Positions 7,601-14,747 of a DNA stretch of 23,803 bases are shown here, one piece after another (within the stretch, counting starts at the first letter, position 1; every line of letters starts with the position of its first letter). The position numbers and the translations under genes were made by a program. Source of the DNA: a virus; IMG/VR virus record IMGVR_UViG_3300020446_000079, positions 1-23,803 of that record; one strand, written 5' to 3'. The notes below the pieces were generated by a model. That model worked only from the letters and a program-made list of their open reading frames with translations. It ran no database searches and had not been told where the DNA came from.

Positions 7601-10600
7601 GGAACGATTGCAAATGGTCTTTCTACAACCACACAGTATGCAGTTAGAGTTATAGACAGCAATAGATTTAGATTATGTGATGTAGGTGTCTCATCACAGA
7701 GAGATTTGACCAATTACAACAAAAACAAGCCTGTTGTGATTCGTGGATTTGGTTCTGGTAAGCATACTATCAAATATCCACCTATTGTTATCAATGTAGA
7801 GAGTTTATCTGCTATCGGTAGCACAACTATCATCAAACCAGAGATAGAACCTATAGTTCTTGGTGAAATCGAAAGTGTTTTCCTAGAAGAAGGTGGTGTT
7901 GGTTATGGTTGTACTAATATCATGGATTTCCATAGAAGACCCGATGTTGGTATCTCAACTGTTGTATTCAAAGCACTATTAAAACCAATTATCATTGATG
8001 GATCGATTGTAGACGTTCAAATCCTTGCTTCTGGTAAAGGATACCGTGAAGATTCCGATATTAACATCTTCAGTCCAACTGGTAGCTTTGCAGACATCAA
8101 ACCTCTTGTCTCTGGCGGTAAAATCACTGGTGTAAGTATTCTTGACGGTGGTATTGGTTATGGATCAAGCGATACGACTTTAGATTTACAAAACAGAGGT
8201 AAATCTGCTAAATTCATTGCAGACGTTCGTGAATGGAAGATAAACCAAGTTCAAAAGAACACTGCCATCATTAGTGACGAAGATTCGCTACTTACTAAAC
8301 CAAGTACTAACCCTGCCTTCCAATTACAGACAATTGGTATCTATCCTCCACAAAAACTTAGATTCCAACTTGGAGATAACATTGATGCTGGTAACTTAGA
8401 GACACCTAACGCTTTCCACTCTCCTATTCTTGGATTTGCCTATGATGGCAACCCAATTTACGGTCCTTATGGATATCAGACTCCAACAGGAGGAGCAATC
8501 AAAAGATTACAGTCTGGTTTCATTCTTGACACCACTCTAAGATCGGGTATAAGACCTCCTGGCTTTGCTTTTGGATATTTCACCAATGATTACATCTTCG
8601 ACAACTCAGGAGACCTAGACGTACACGGTGGACGCTATTGTGTGACTCCACAGTACCCAGATGGAGTATATGCTTACTTCTACAGTGTAGATGTTGATTC
8701 CAGTGGTGTTGCTAAACCAAAATTCCCATATCTGGTTGGAAACTCATTTAAAGACACTCCAATCGAAGAAAACTTCGTAACTTTCTTCAATCAGGACATT
8801 GATATCTCATCTAGAGATCTTACAAGAAACGTAGCTCCATATTACCTCTCATTTGGTAATTCTGACTATGAATTGATTGATGATGTAAAGGATGCTCTAA
8901 AACAAGAGTTTGAAGTCTTAAAAACAAAGAGTTCTGGTATTTCTTCCGTAACAATCTTCTCTAGAGGTGATGGATACAAAGTAGACGATGTTTTAGAGTT
9001 AGACAACTTTGGAACTAATGGAACTGGCGCTAATATCGTAGTTGGGTCTGTTTTAGGTAAACCAATCACTACAGTACAGATAGGAGTTACTACTTTTACT
9101 AATGTAGAGCTTGTAAAAGATAAAAACAGCATTGTTGGTATTACAAGTGTTCCACATGAAATTACAGACGGTGAAACAGTTGTATTAAGTGGTATTAGCA
9201 CTGCCTCCTTTGCAGAGTTCAATGGACCTAAGAAAATTAGTGTATTTAACAAAACTTCTGGTCTTGCTGTTGAATTAGGTGACTTATCTGCTACAGGGCC
9301 TAGTACATCTATTTTTGTAACTGATGTAAGTGGTTTTGAAGTAAATGACACCATAGGAATTGGAACTGAGTCATTTACTATCACTGCCATTGATGAACAG
9401 TTCTCTAGGTTCTTTGTAAACAGAGAAAGCTTTGTTGGTGCTGCCTTTACTCATGGTGTAGGTACAGATAACATTATTCTTAAACCTAAGAAGTTTACAT
9501 TCCCAGTAGGAGTCTCTACAGTGATGAGATTCACTTTTGAGAATACTATCACCTATTTCAATCCACAACAGACAGTTGGTGTTGGATCTACTGGTACACA
9601 CTACACTTTACCTCTTACTGGTTTAAGCACAGTACAAACAATAGAAAATAGGTTTGTTCCTCAACAAAGAATCTTTATCAAAGATCATACGTTCTTTACT
9701 GGCCAGAAACTAACCTATAATATGGGTATTGGTGGAACTTCCCTTGTGTGGGCTAAAGTATCTGCTGGTGCCACATCTGGTGTCGGTACAGAAGTCCTTC
9801 CGAACAATGGTGATGTATATGCCATCAATTTTGAACCCGACTATATTGGATTGTCTACAATCGGTATTCCAACCACAGGTGATGCCGTATGGTTCTATAA
9901 TCTAGCATCAAACTCTGGATTCGCACATTCCTTCACAACTAACTTCCCTAAAGTTACAAGTAGAGTAGAAAGGTTCTTTGGTGAAGTTGGAGTTACATCT
10001 GCTCATGGATTACTTACTGGAGATGTAATTACTTTAGATGCACTTCCAAAATCTAGTGAAACTGTTGCAGTCAGGTATGATCCAGTAATTGCTAAAATTA
10101 CAACTGAAAAAATTGGTTTTGCTGTATCAGCCTTCTCTGCTGACTTAACTGAGATTACAATATTAGATGAGTCACTACAGAGTGGCGATAAAGTCGTTTA
10201 TTATGACAATGGTAACACTATTGATGGTTTGATCAATAATGAGACCTATTTTGTTCTTAGAGAAAGTGTTGATGCAATTCAACTCTGTAAGTACAAGTCA
10301 GATGTTGTTGATGCAAACCCTGTTGGAATTACATCAGTAACAGAAGCGTCTGCCAACAACAAGAGTTTTATTGCCAAGATAAATCCACCTCTAGAGTTTA
10401 CTACTGGTAATACAATTACATTTGATGTATCTGATCCAAGTTTGTTGGATATGAAACTAGACTTCTTTGATGATATTAATTTCAAAGAAAGACTTGATGT
10501 AACTGGTACAAACGCTACTGGATTTAACATCACAAGAAGTGATGTATCAGGAAATGCAAATGCCACTGTAACTATCAACACAACAAATAGTTGGCCAGAG

Positions 10601-13600
10601 AAAACATTCTATGCTTTAACTCCTGTCGTTCCTTCAGATAATAGAAAACTATACGGATCTTCCGATACTGATGTTACTGGCAGAAACAACATAACATTCA
10701 AGAACACTGTTCTTAAGACTCAACACTCCATTATCGAAAAAGACGATAAGACTTTTACTTTCAACTTAGTAGAGAAACCACCAGAAACACAGAAGTTAAT
10801 ATCAAGAATAGGTGTAAGCACAATCACATACAGCACCGAATCTAAAAATGCAAGAGGACCTATTGATTCAACCAAGATCAATTTCCCAGGCAAAGGATAC
10901 ACTGTGTTACCTAGAGTTATTGGTTTTGCTAGTACACAAGGTCAAGATGGCATTGTAAAAGTTTCATCTCCTGAGATTGGTCAGATTGATACCATTGAAA
11001 GAATCAAAGATGGATTTGATTATCCTACTGATCCTACTCTGTTACCATTCTTATCTGTACCAGCCATTGTTGATATCAGTGGCATTGCTAGAATGGATGA
11101 GATTCAAGTTGTAGACGGTGGTGTTAGATATAACCAACCTCCTACACTTGCAGTTCGTGGTAACGATAAGGTAGAAATAGAGGCAACGATATCTGGTGGA
11201 TCTGTAGATAAGGTTCTTATCCTCAAAAATGCTTTTGAGTTCAGTGAACCACTAAGTATCATCACAACTAACAACTCTAATGGTTACGACATTGATGCTA
11301 TCAGTCACAGTGGAACTACTGTCACTGCTGAATTGTTATTAGATGCACAGTTCAATCAGCCTGTTACCACTGGATTTGGATCTACAGATACTAAGTTACC
11401 ATTTGCTATTGGTGATAAAGTATTTGTTGAAAACTGTAGATTAAAACCAAATTCTTTACTTCTTGGAGAAGGTAACTTCAACTCCTCTGATTACGACTTC
11501 TCATTCTATACAGTTACAGGTGTCAACACCGTAAATGCGACTGTTACTTTTGACATGTCTAGTGCTCCTGGCATTTCTACTGTAACACTTGGTTCTTATG
11601 ATGATGACTTTACTCTAGGTTCTCTTGTCAACTTCAATGACATGGCGAAGTTCAATATGACAATTATTGACGATGCCAAATTTAGTTCTGGTGAAAAAGT
11701 AACATCAAGAGCGTTTGAAGGTTTTGTTGTTGAGAATGGTTGGAATGGTAAGATAAGTCAGTTAAGATTAAGAGACACTATCGGAACTCTCATACCAGGC
11801 GATACTTTGTATGGTGAGGTATCACAACTATTAGGTAGAGTAAGAGATGTAAACAGATTCAGTGTTAGAACAACTCTAGGCGTTACAAGAGATAAAGTTT
11901 CAAAGAATGACATGAACGTTGGTATTCTCAACGATTTCAGTCAAAGAATATCTGACAACTTCTACTTCCAGAAGTTCTCTTATTCAATCAAGAGTAAGCT
12001 TCCATATGACACATGGAAAGAACCTGTAAAATCTATCGTTCACCCATCTGGATTCTTAGAGTTCTCTGATCTTATCGTAGAGAGTGATTCTAAGAAAGAT
12101 GCAGAAGAGCTCGTAAATGTTGGTATTGCTAAGTCTATCAACATGAAGGTTCAGGCAGTGGATACTAAGGTTGATCTTGTTATCAATATTGACAATGAGA
12201 TATACATGGGCAAGAGAGATAACTTTGCCATGGTTACTGAAGATGATCAGTTACCTAATGGTTCTGTACAGAGAATCTTCTTCCCAGAAGGTAGACCCAT
12301 CAAGAGTTTCATTATGAACAAGACCAATAAGGTCTTGAATTTAGATGACATATCCTCTGGTTTCAATGGAACACATGATAGAACAGGAACACTAGTTGGT
12401 AGTAAACAATTTGGATTATCTGTTGGTGGAGTGCCATGTTTCAAAAAGTCATTCAATGCTGCAGCATCAGCCGACGTTGATCTTGCACTAAACATCATCA
12501 GTATTCAGAATCATAACTTCCAAACTGGTCAAGCTGTTATTCTCGATACTCAAGGTGGTGATAAGATTGGTATTGGAACTACATCTCATACTACAGGAAC
12601 AAGAGATATTATCATGGCTGTCAAGACATCTGGTGTCGGTGGCAGTGCAATGTATGAAAATGGATACAATATACAGATTCCAGGCCCTGTAACAGGAACT
12701 GCTGTGACAGAGAATCCTCCTGGCCCACTGTTTAGATTATATGGATTTGGAATGGCAGAAGGTGGTGTGCCAGGCATATCCACTAGAGGATCTGGTGCTA
12801 CATTCCAAGTCAGATTTGATTTTGACGGCGGTACTGGACAATGTATAGGAACAGCTGTTGTTCTAACAAATGGTGGAACTGGATATTTTGTTACTGACAA
12901 TGTAAGTATTGCTGGAACATACTTAGGTGGTGCGACTCCAGCTAACAACCTAACTTTCCCTGTCACTAAAACAACAGGATCTGCTGCTGGTATTTCAACT
13001 GTATACACTGATGTCCCATCAACTGTGCCAGAATTTGGTGGAACAGGTGCAACATTTAACATCACTAGAGATAGTAATTTAGATGTTACTAATGTTGAGG
13101 TTGTAAATGGTGGAACTGGATATGCTGCTACTAATATTATTTCAATTGCTGGTACATACATTGGAGGAACAACACCAACTAACAACATCTTACTATCTCC
13201 TGTGGAGTTAGGAACAGACATCATGCCTGAGCGTTTGTTCATACAAAAAGTTGATGATGTTAAATTTAGAATCGCTGGTCTCTCAACTTCACTTCCTTTC
13301 CAATTTACTGGTCTAGGAACTGGAACTCAAATACTTAAAGTTGCAGAACCAAATAAACAAGCACTCATCTTGATTGATAATATTATTCAGACACCTCTTT
13401 CAAATAAGAGACTATCTGTTGAAGTTGCTGATGCTGTGGGTCCTGGCGATCAAGGTATCAGTATTACAACTGGTATTTCATCAATTTCAAAAGGAGATGT
13501 AATCAAATTAGATGATGAATTGTTGAAAGTAATTCAAGTAGGTGACTCAACATTTGCTCAAGCCAGAAACGCACTAGCGAATAGTACAGTTGCAACTGAT

Positions 13601-13687
13601 TTCTATTATGATACTAACAGAGTTAACTCAAGTGTTACCTCAGTTGACAGTCAATTGGTGACTATGGATGATAACCCTCCATATTAA
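4673..13687 (+). CDS. Giant baseplate wedge protein, gp7-like with a huge repeat-rich insertion, 3004 aa
   Basis: A virion structural protein. Two short segments resemble neighbouring parts of the T4 gp7 C-terminal region. One is AKDFYMSKGTDSSYQILFK at residues 194 onward (T4: SYDFYSTKGIEASYKFLFK). The other is SIKSKLPYDTWK...VHPSGF at 2438-2461 (T4: KIKSNLPSSRWK...VHPVGF). Between them lie about 2,200 residues of beta modules. An ITYTAKT/FTGCARG module is at about 67-125, inside the gp7-like N-terminus. Around ten GxGY repeats are present (for example PGIGYQEKP near 793). A YHYH-type domain at about 1240-1360 contains GFAYDGNPIYGPYGY and RYCVTPQYPDG. Near the C-terminus a module is duplicated (about 2706-2870), followed by LIDNIIQTP at 2898. 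T4 gp7 has about 1,030 residues. It directly follows gp6, as gp7 does in T4. The virion assignment is firm; the gp7 label is inference. Confidence 0.9.
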   Translation: MTDIKRVKVSHVIQSQIPEFLNEESPLFASFLNQYYASQEHSSGVTDLANNLPEYRKIGAFNNETLVTTTTLTSNLFAGSTTINVESTVGWPDTYGLLKIDNEIITYTAKTATSFTGCARGFSGIDQISKEDDAEFLSFTSTTANQHLTGATVTNLSNLFLQTFFTKFKEEFLPGFENRNFITGTSVTNILTRAKDFYMSKGTDSSYQILFKLLYGEDIELLKPIEQTLVPSANVYFKTKHVLLENLTPGAQPLESIGNFLYQDVSGIGTVSASIYNVEYRPINQTDFYEMSLDSTSFDGIFQVPGKTKALEETVEAAESLVVDSTVGFGQSGTLLVRPRAGSNFITLRYTDKTVNQFLNVTGVTTSLVFGADVLENKLAYAYAGFGQTSLMEFRLVNVIDQVDTTQSTNMQIGDNLKLLSFGRDLGNLPQFNNWIYNIPSSHSIASINQVNVNTYRLKLFDAIVFYVDEVLRLRNDAGDEINVTVKDIEYDATNLSKVYSNTIVIQTTGAVPTDVTIITKTVTKAEHNSNYFTGVDQFPVGIQNSYLDKQEEFFYVTSSGLPNYPVFATDNKVFVKSSTIEVTDGFGTPLNGGGFTYTIRSFDPTNVTLATPPPLNHNYVTGDKIYWDNTTNSGINTGVYFVTAINQTEFYLSFSGADVFSKKYIAVRTGTSGQFIYKSGWENKTLRNQKILRKYPFYKQKNLFDDPNKRQVNNRAVGLMANGVEIFPPTVFDEQIFHGNITEIKVTNSGQDYDVITGPPLVINDPQGFGASAHANVSGSFREVKLVTPGIGYQEKPKITVSGGNGTGAVLESNLVRGSIVVNFKADGTSVDTFDESVLFPERHNFEEGEAIVYDSRGNPPIVNIVDGSTYYAGIVNEKRIKLYKTSEDAKVGINTVDIGNISFGFHKFTSLQAKNTITRIYVKNPGSGYSNKKIIVQGRSVDGDTQSGISTSDDYILAYNHNFNNGEIVEYSTDGTIANGLSTTTQYAVRVIDSNRFRLCDVGVSSQRDLTNYNKNKPVVIRGFGSGKHTIKYPPIVINVESLSAIGSTTIIKPEIEPIVLGEIESVFLEEGGVGYGCTNIMDFHRRPDVGISTVVFKALLKPIIIDGSIVDVQILASGKGYREDSDINIFSPTGSFADIKPLVSGGKITGVSILDGGIGYGSSDTTLDLQNRGKSAKFIADVREWKINQVQKNTAIISDEDSLLTKPSTNPAFQLQTIGIYPPQKLRFQLGDNIDAGNLETPNAFHSPILGFAYDGNPIYGPYGYQTPTGGAIKRLQSGFILDTTLRSGIRPPGFAFGYFTNDYIFDNSGDLDVHGGRYCVTPQYPDGVYAYFYSVDVDSSGVAKPKFPYLVGNSFKDTPIEENFVTFFNQDIDISSRDLTRNVAPYYLSFGNSDYELIDDVKDALKQEFEVLKTKSSGISSVTIFSRGDGYKVDDVLELDNFGTNGTGANIVVGSVLGKPITTVQIGVTTFTNVELVKDKNSIVGITSVPHEITDGETVVLSGISTASFAEFNGPKKISVFNKTSGLAVELGDLSATGPSTSIFVTDVSGFEVNDTIGIGTESFTITAIDEQFSRFFVNRESFVGAAFTHGVGTDNIILKPKKFTFPVGVSTVMRFTFENTITYFNPQQTVGVGSTGTHYTLPLTGLSTVQTIENRFVPQQRIFIKDHTFFTGQKLTYNMGIGGTSLVWAKVSAGATSGVGTEVLPNNGDVYAINFEPDYIGLSTIGIPTTGDAVWFYNLASNSGFAHSFTTNFPKVTSRVERFFGEVGVTSAHGLLTGDVITLDALPKSSETVAVRYDPVIAKITTEKIGFAVSAFSADLTEITILDESLQSGDKVVYYDNGNTIDGLINNETYFVLRESVDAIQLCKYKSDVVDANPVGITSVTEASANNKSFIAKINPPLEFTTGNTITFDVSDPSLLDMKLDFFDDINFKERLDVTGTNATGFNITRSDVSGNANATVTINTTNSWPEKTFYALTPVVPSDNRKLYGSSDTDVTGRNNITFKNTVLKTQHSIIEKDDKTFTFNLVEKPPETQKLISRIGVSTITYSTESKNARGPIDSTKINFPGKGYTVLPRVIGFASTQGQDGIVKVSSPEIGQIDTIERIKDGFDYPTDPTLLPFLSVPAIVDISGIARMDEIQVVDGGVRYNQPPTLAVRGNDKVEIEATISGGSVDKVLILKNAFEFSEPLSIITTNNSNGYDIDAISHSGTTVTAELLLDAQFNQPVTTGFGSTDTKLPFAIGDKVFVENCRLKPNSLLLGEGNFNSSDYDFSFYTVTGVNTVNATVTFDMSSAPGISTVTLGSYDDDFTLGSLVNFNDMAKFNMTIIDDAKFSSGEKVTSRAFEGFVVENGWNGKISQLRLRDTIGTLIPGDTLYGEVSQLLGRVRDVNRFSVRTTLGVTRDKVSKNDMNVGILNDFSQRISDNFYFQKFSYSIKSKLPYDTWKEPVKSIVHPSGFLEFSDLIVESDSKKDAEELVNVGIAKSINMKVQAVDTKVDLVINIDNEIYMGKRDNFAMVTEDDQLPNGSVQRIFFPEGRPIKSFIMNKTNKVLNLDDISSGFNGTHDRTGTLVGSKQFGLSVGGVPCFKKSFNAAASADVDLALNIISIQNHNFQTGQAVILDTQGGDKIGIGTTSHTTGTRDIIMAVKTSGVGGSAMYENGYNIQIPGPVTGTAVTENPPGPLFRLYGFGMAEGGVPGISTRGSGATFQVRFDFDGGTGQCIGTAVVLTNGGTGYFVTDNVSIAGTYLGGATPANNLTFPVTKTTGSAAGISTVYTDVPSTVPEFGGTGATFNITRDSNLDVTNVEVVNGGTGYAATNIISIAGTYIGGTTPTNNILLSPVELGTDIMPERLFIQKVDDVKFRIAGLSTSLPFQFTGLGTGTQILKVAEPNKQALILIDNIIQTPLSNKRLSVEVADAVGPGDQGISITTGISSISKGDVIKLDDELLKVIQVGDSTFAQARNALANSTVATDFYYDTNRVNSSVTSVDSQLVTMDDNPPY
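12788..13206 (+). repeat. Diverged tandem duplication of a Gly-rich beta module inside the 3004-aa protein
   Basis: Two copies share the order G(S/T)GATF, NGGTGY, (S/I)IAGTY(L/I)GG, TP(A/T)NN. They begin at residues 2706 and 2790, and the NGGTGY elements lie 237 bases apart (12869 and 13106). The copies differ at many codons, so the duplication is old or under diversifying pressure. Confidence 0.7.
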
Positions 13688-13688
13688 C

Positions 13689-13696
13689 TATAAATA
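13689..13696 (+). promoter_or_regulatory. Exact late-promoter box TATAAATA
   Basis: All eight bases match the T4-type late consensus. It lies right after the stop of the 3004-residue gene and 20 bases before the ATG of the gp9-like gene. Its leader contains the 12-base palindrome AAAAACGTTTTT (13700-13711). It probably starts a separate late transcript for the gp9-like protein and the second giant. Confidence 0.7.
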
Positions 13697-13716
13697 AAGA
13701 AAAACGTTTTTAAGTA

Positions 13717-14739
13717 ATGTCTAAACAAGGGATTAGTACAGGTTCGGCTCCGAATGATGGGACGGGCGATACCCTATTGGCAGGGACTATTAAGATTAAT
13801 AATAACTTCAATGAGATATATGATGTTTTTGGAGATGGATCTAACCTTGTAAGTTTTGTTTCTTTTGCTAGTACTGCTGGGTATTCTACAAACTGCGGTA
13901 TTGCATCAACTTCCGTTCTTGCTGGTCTTGCAGCAAGTGTTACAGATAATATCGATATCAATACATCTGGTGTTGTAACATCAAGTTATGCTGACATTGG
14001 TAAGATTACAATTCAACAGCCTGGTGCGATTACAGATGGTCCAATAGAAGTTGGATTTGCTGCAACAATGTTCCGTATCAAAGCTGATGGTATGGTCGGC
14101 ATTGGAACTTCTCTACCTACATCACAGTTAGAAGTCGCATCATTCTCAAACGAAAGACCTACTATTTGGGCAGTCGCTAAAGGTAATGCACACGGATTGC
14201 GAGTATCCGATGCAGCAGTATCAGATAATAAGTCGTTTGTTGTTACTAATGAAGCCTACACTGGTATTGGTTCTACTGCTCCCACATGTAGATTAGACGT
14301 TCAAGGTGATGTTCTGGTCAGTGGTGCAAGTACTTTAATGGATCAGGTCAACTTTAACTCTGACATTACAGAGAAAGTTGTAGGAAACTTTAGTGATACA
14401 TTAGCTGTCAGTGCAGGCGGTACGTTTACCTTTGATGTTTCACAAGGATCGGTTGTTCTTGGTGGAATAACAACAACTGTTACCAGCTGGGATTTTACAA
14501 ATGTCAATGGACAAAATGGTAAGGCAACCACAGTCACACTTATCAACAATGCTGGAACTGGTTACACATACGGAGACGCATGTAGAGTAAACGGTGCTGC
14601 TATTGCAAACGGTGTTAAGTGGGTTGGTGGTAATCCTCCTCCATCCACGAATAATGATGATATTTTGACGTTCAGTATTGTTCGTGATAACACTGGTGTT
14701 ACCAGAGTATATTGCAGTAGTTCTATCAACATCATATAG
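13717..14739 (+). CDS. Baseplate wedge / tail-fibre connector, gp9/gp10-like, 340 aa
   Basis: Probably sits on the outer baseplate and connects it to fibres or spikes. Residues 5-44 read GISTGSAPNDGTGD...KINNNFNEIYDVFGDGSN. This matches the N-terminal attachment motif found in both T4 gp9 and gp10 (STGD/DGTGD, KINxxF, Y, GDG). The rest is unlike T4 gp9 (288 residues). It contains two fibre-like signatures, VGIGTSLPTSQLEV at 127-140 and GIGSTAPTCRLDV at about 183-195, typical of trimeric phage fibre shafts. The C-terminal domain has NNAGTGYTYGD and GGNPPPSTNND, ending in ILTFSIVRDNTGVTRVY. The gene lies between a gp7-like giant and a second giant, in the place of gp9 in the T4 order. Whether it is the gp9 or gp10 equivalent cannot be decided here. 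A late-type box is just upstream. Confidence 0.85.
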   Translation: MSKQGISTGSAPNDGTGDTLLAGTIKINNNFNEIYDVFGDGSNLVSFVSFASTAGYSTNCGIASTSVLAGLAASVTDNIDINTSGVVTSSYADIGKITIQQPGAITDGPIEVGFAATMFRIKADGMVGIGTSLPTSQLEVASFSNERPTIWAVAKGNAHGLRVSDAAVSDNKSFVVTNEAYTGIGSTAPTCRLDVQGDVLVSGASTLMDQVNFNSDITEKVVGNFSDTLAVSAGGTFTFDVSQGSVVLGGITTTVTSWDFTNVNGQNGKATTVTLINNAGTGYTYGDACRVNGAAIANGVKWVGGNPPPSTNNDDILTFSIVRDNTGVTRVYCSSSINII

Positions 14740-14743
14740 AGGA
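14738..14743 (+). promoter_or_regulatory. Strong Shine-Dalgarno AGAGGA for the second giant
   Basis: AGAGGA overlaps the stop codon of the gp9-like gene and precedes the ATG at 14748 by four bases. It fixes that start and suggests a high, coupled translation rate, unlike many starts in this window that have no evident ribosome site. Confidence 0.65.
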
Positions 14744-14747
14744 ATAA

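Noticed and set aside
12586-13242. A 218-residue open frame on the minus strand, and a similar 174-residue one at 8866-9390
   Set aside because: Both lie antisense within the 3004-residue gene. They have Pro/Val/Leu-biased composition from the complementary strand of GGT/ACT-rich codons, with no ribosome site or recognisable motif.
13700-13711. Palindrome AAAAACGTTTTT as a terminator for the 3004-residue gene
   Set aside because: It is a 12-base palindrome almost without GC and with no loop, and it lies downstream of an exact late box. It is better read as part of the leader of the next transcript.
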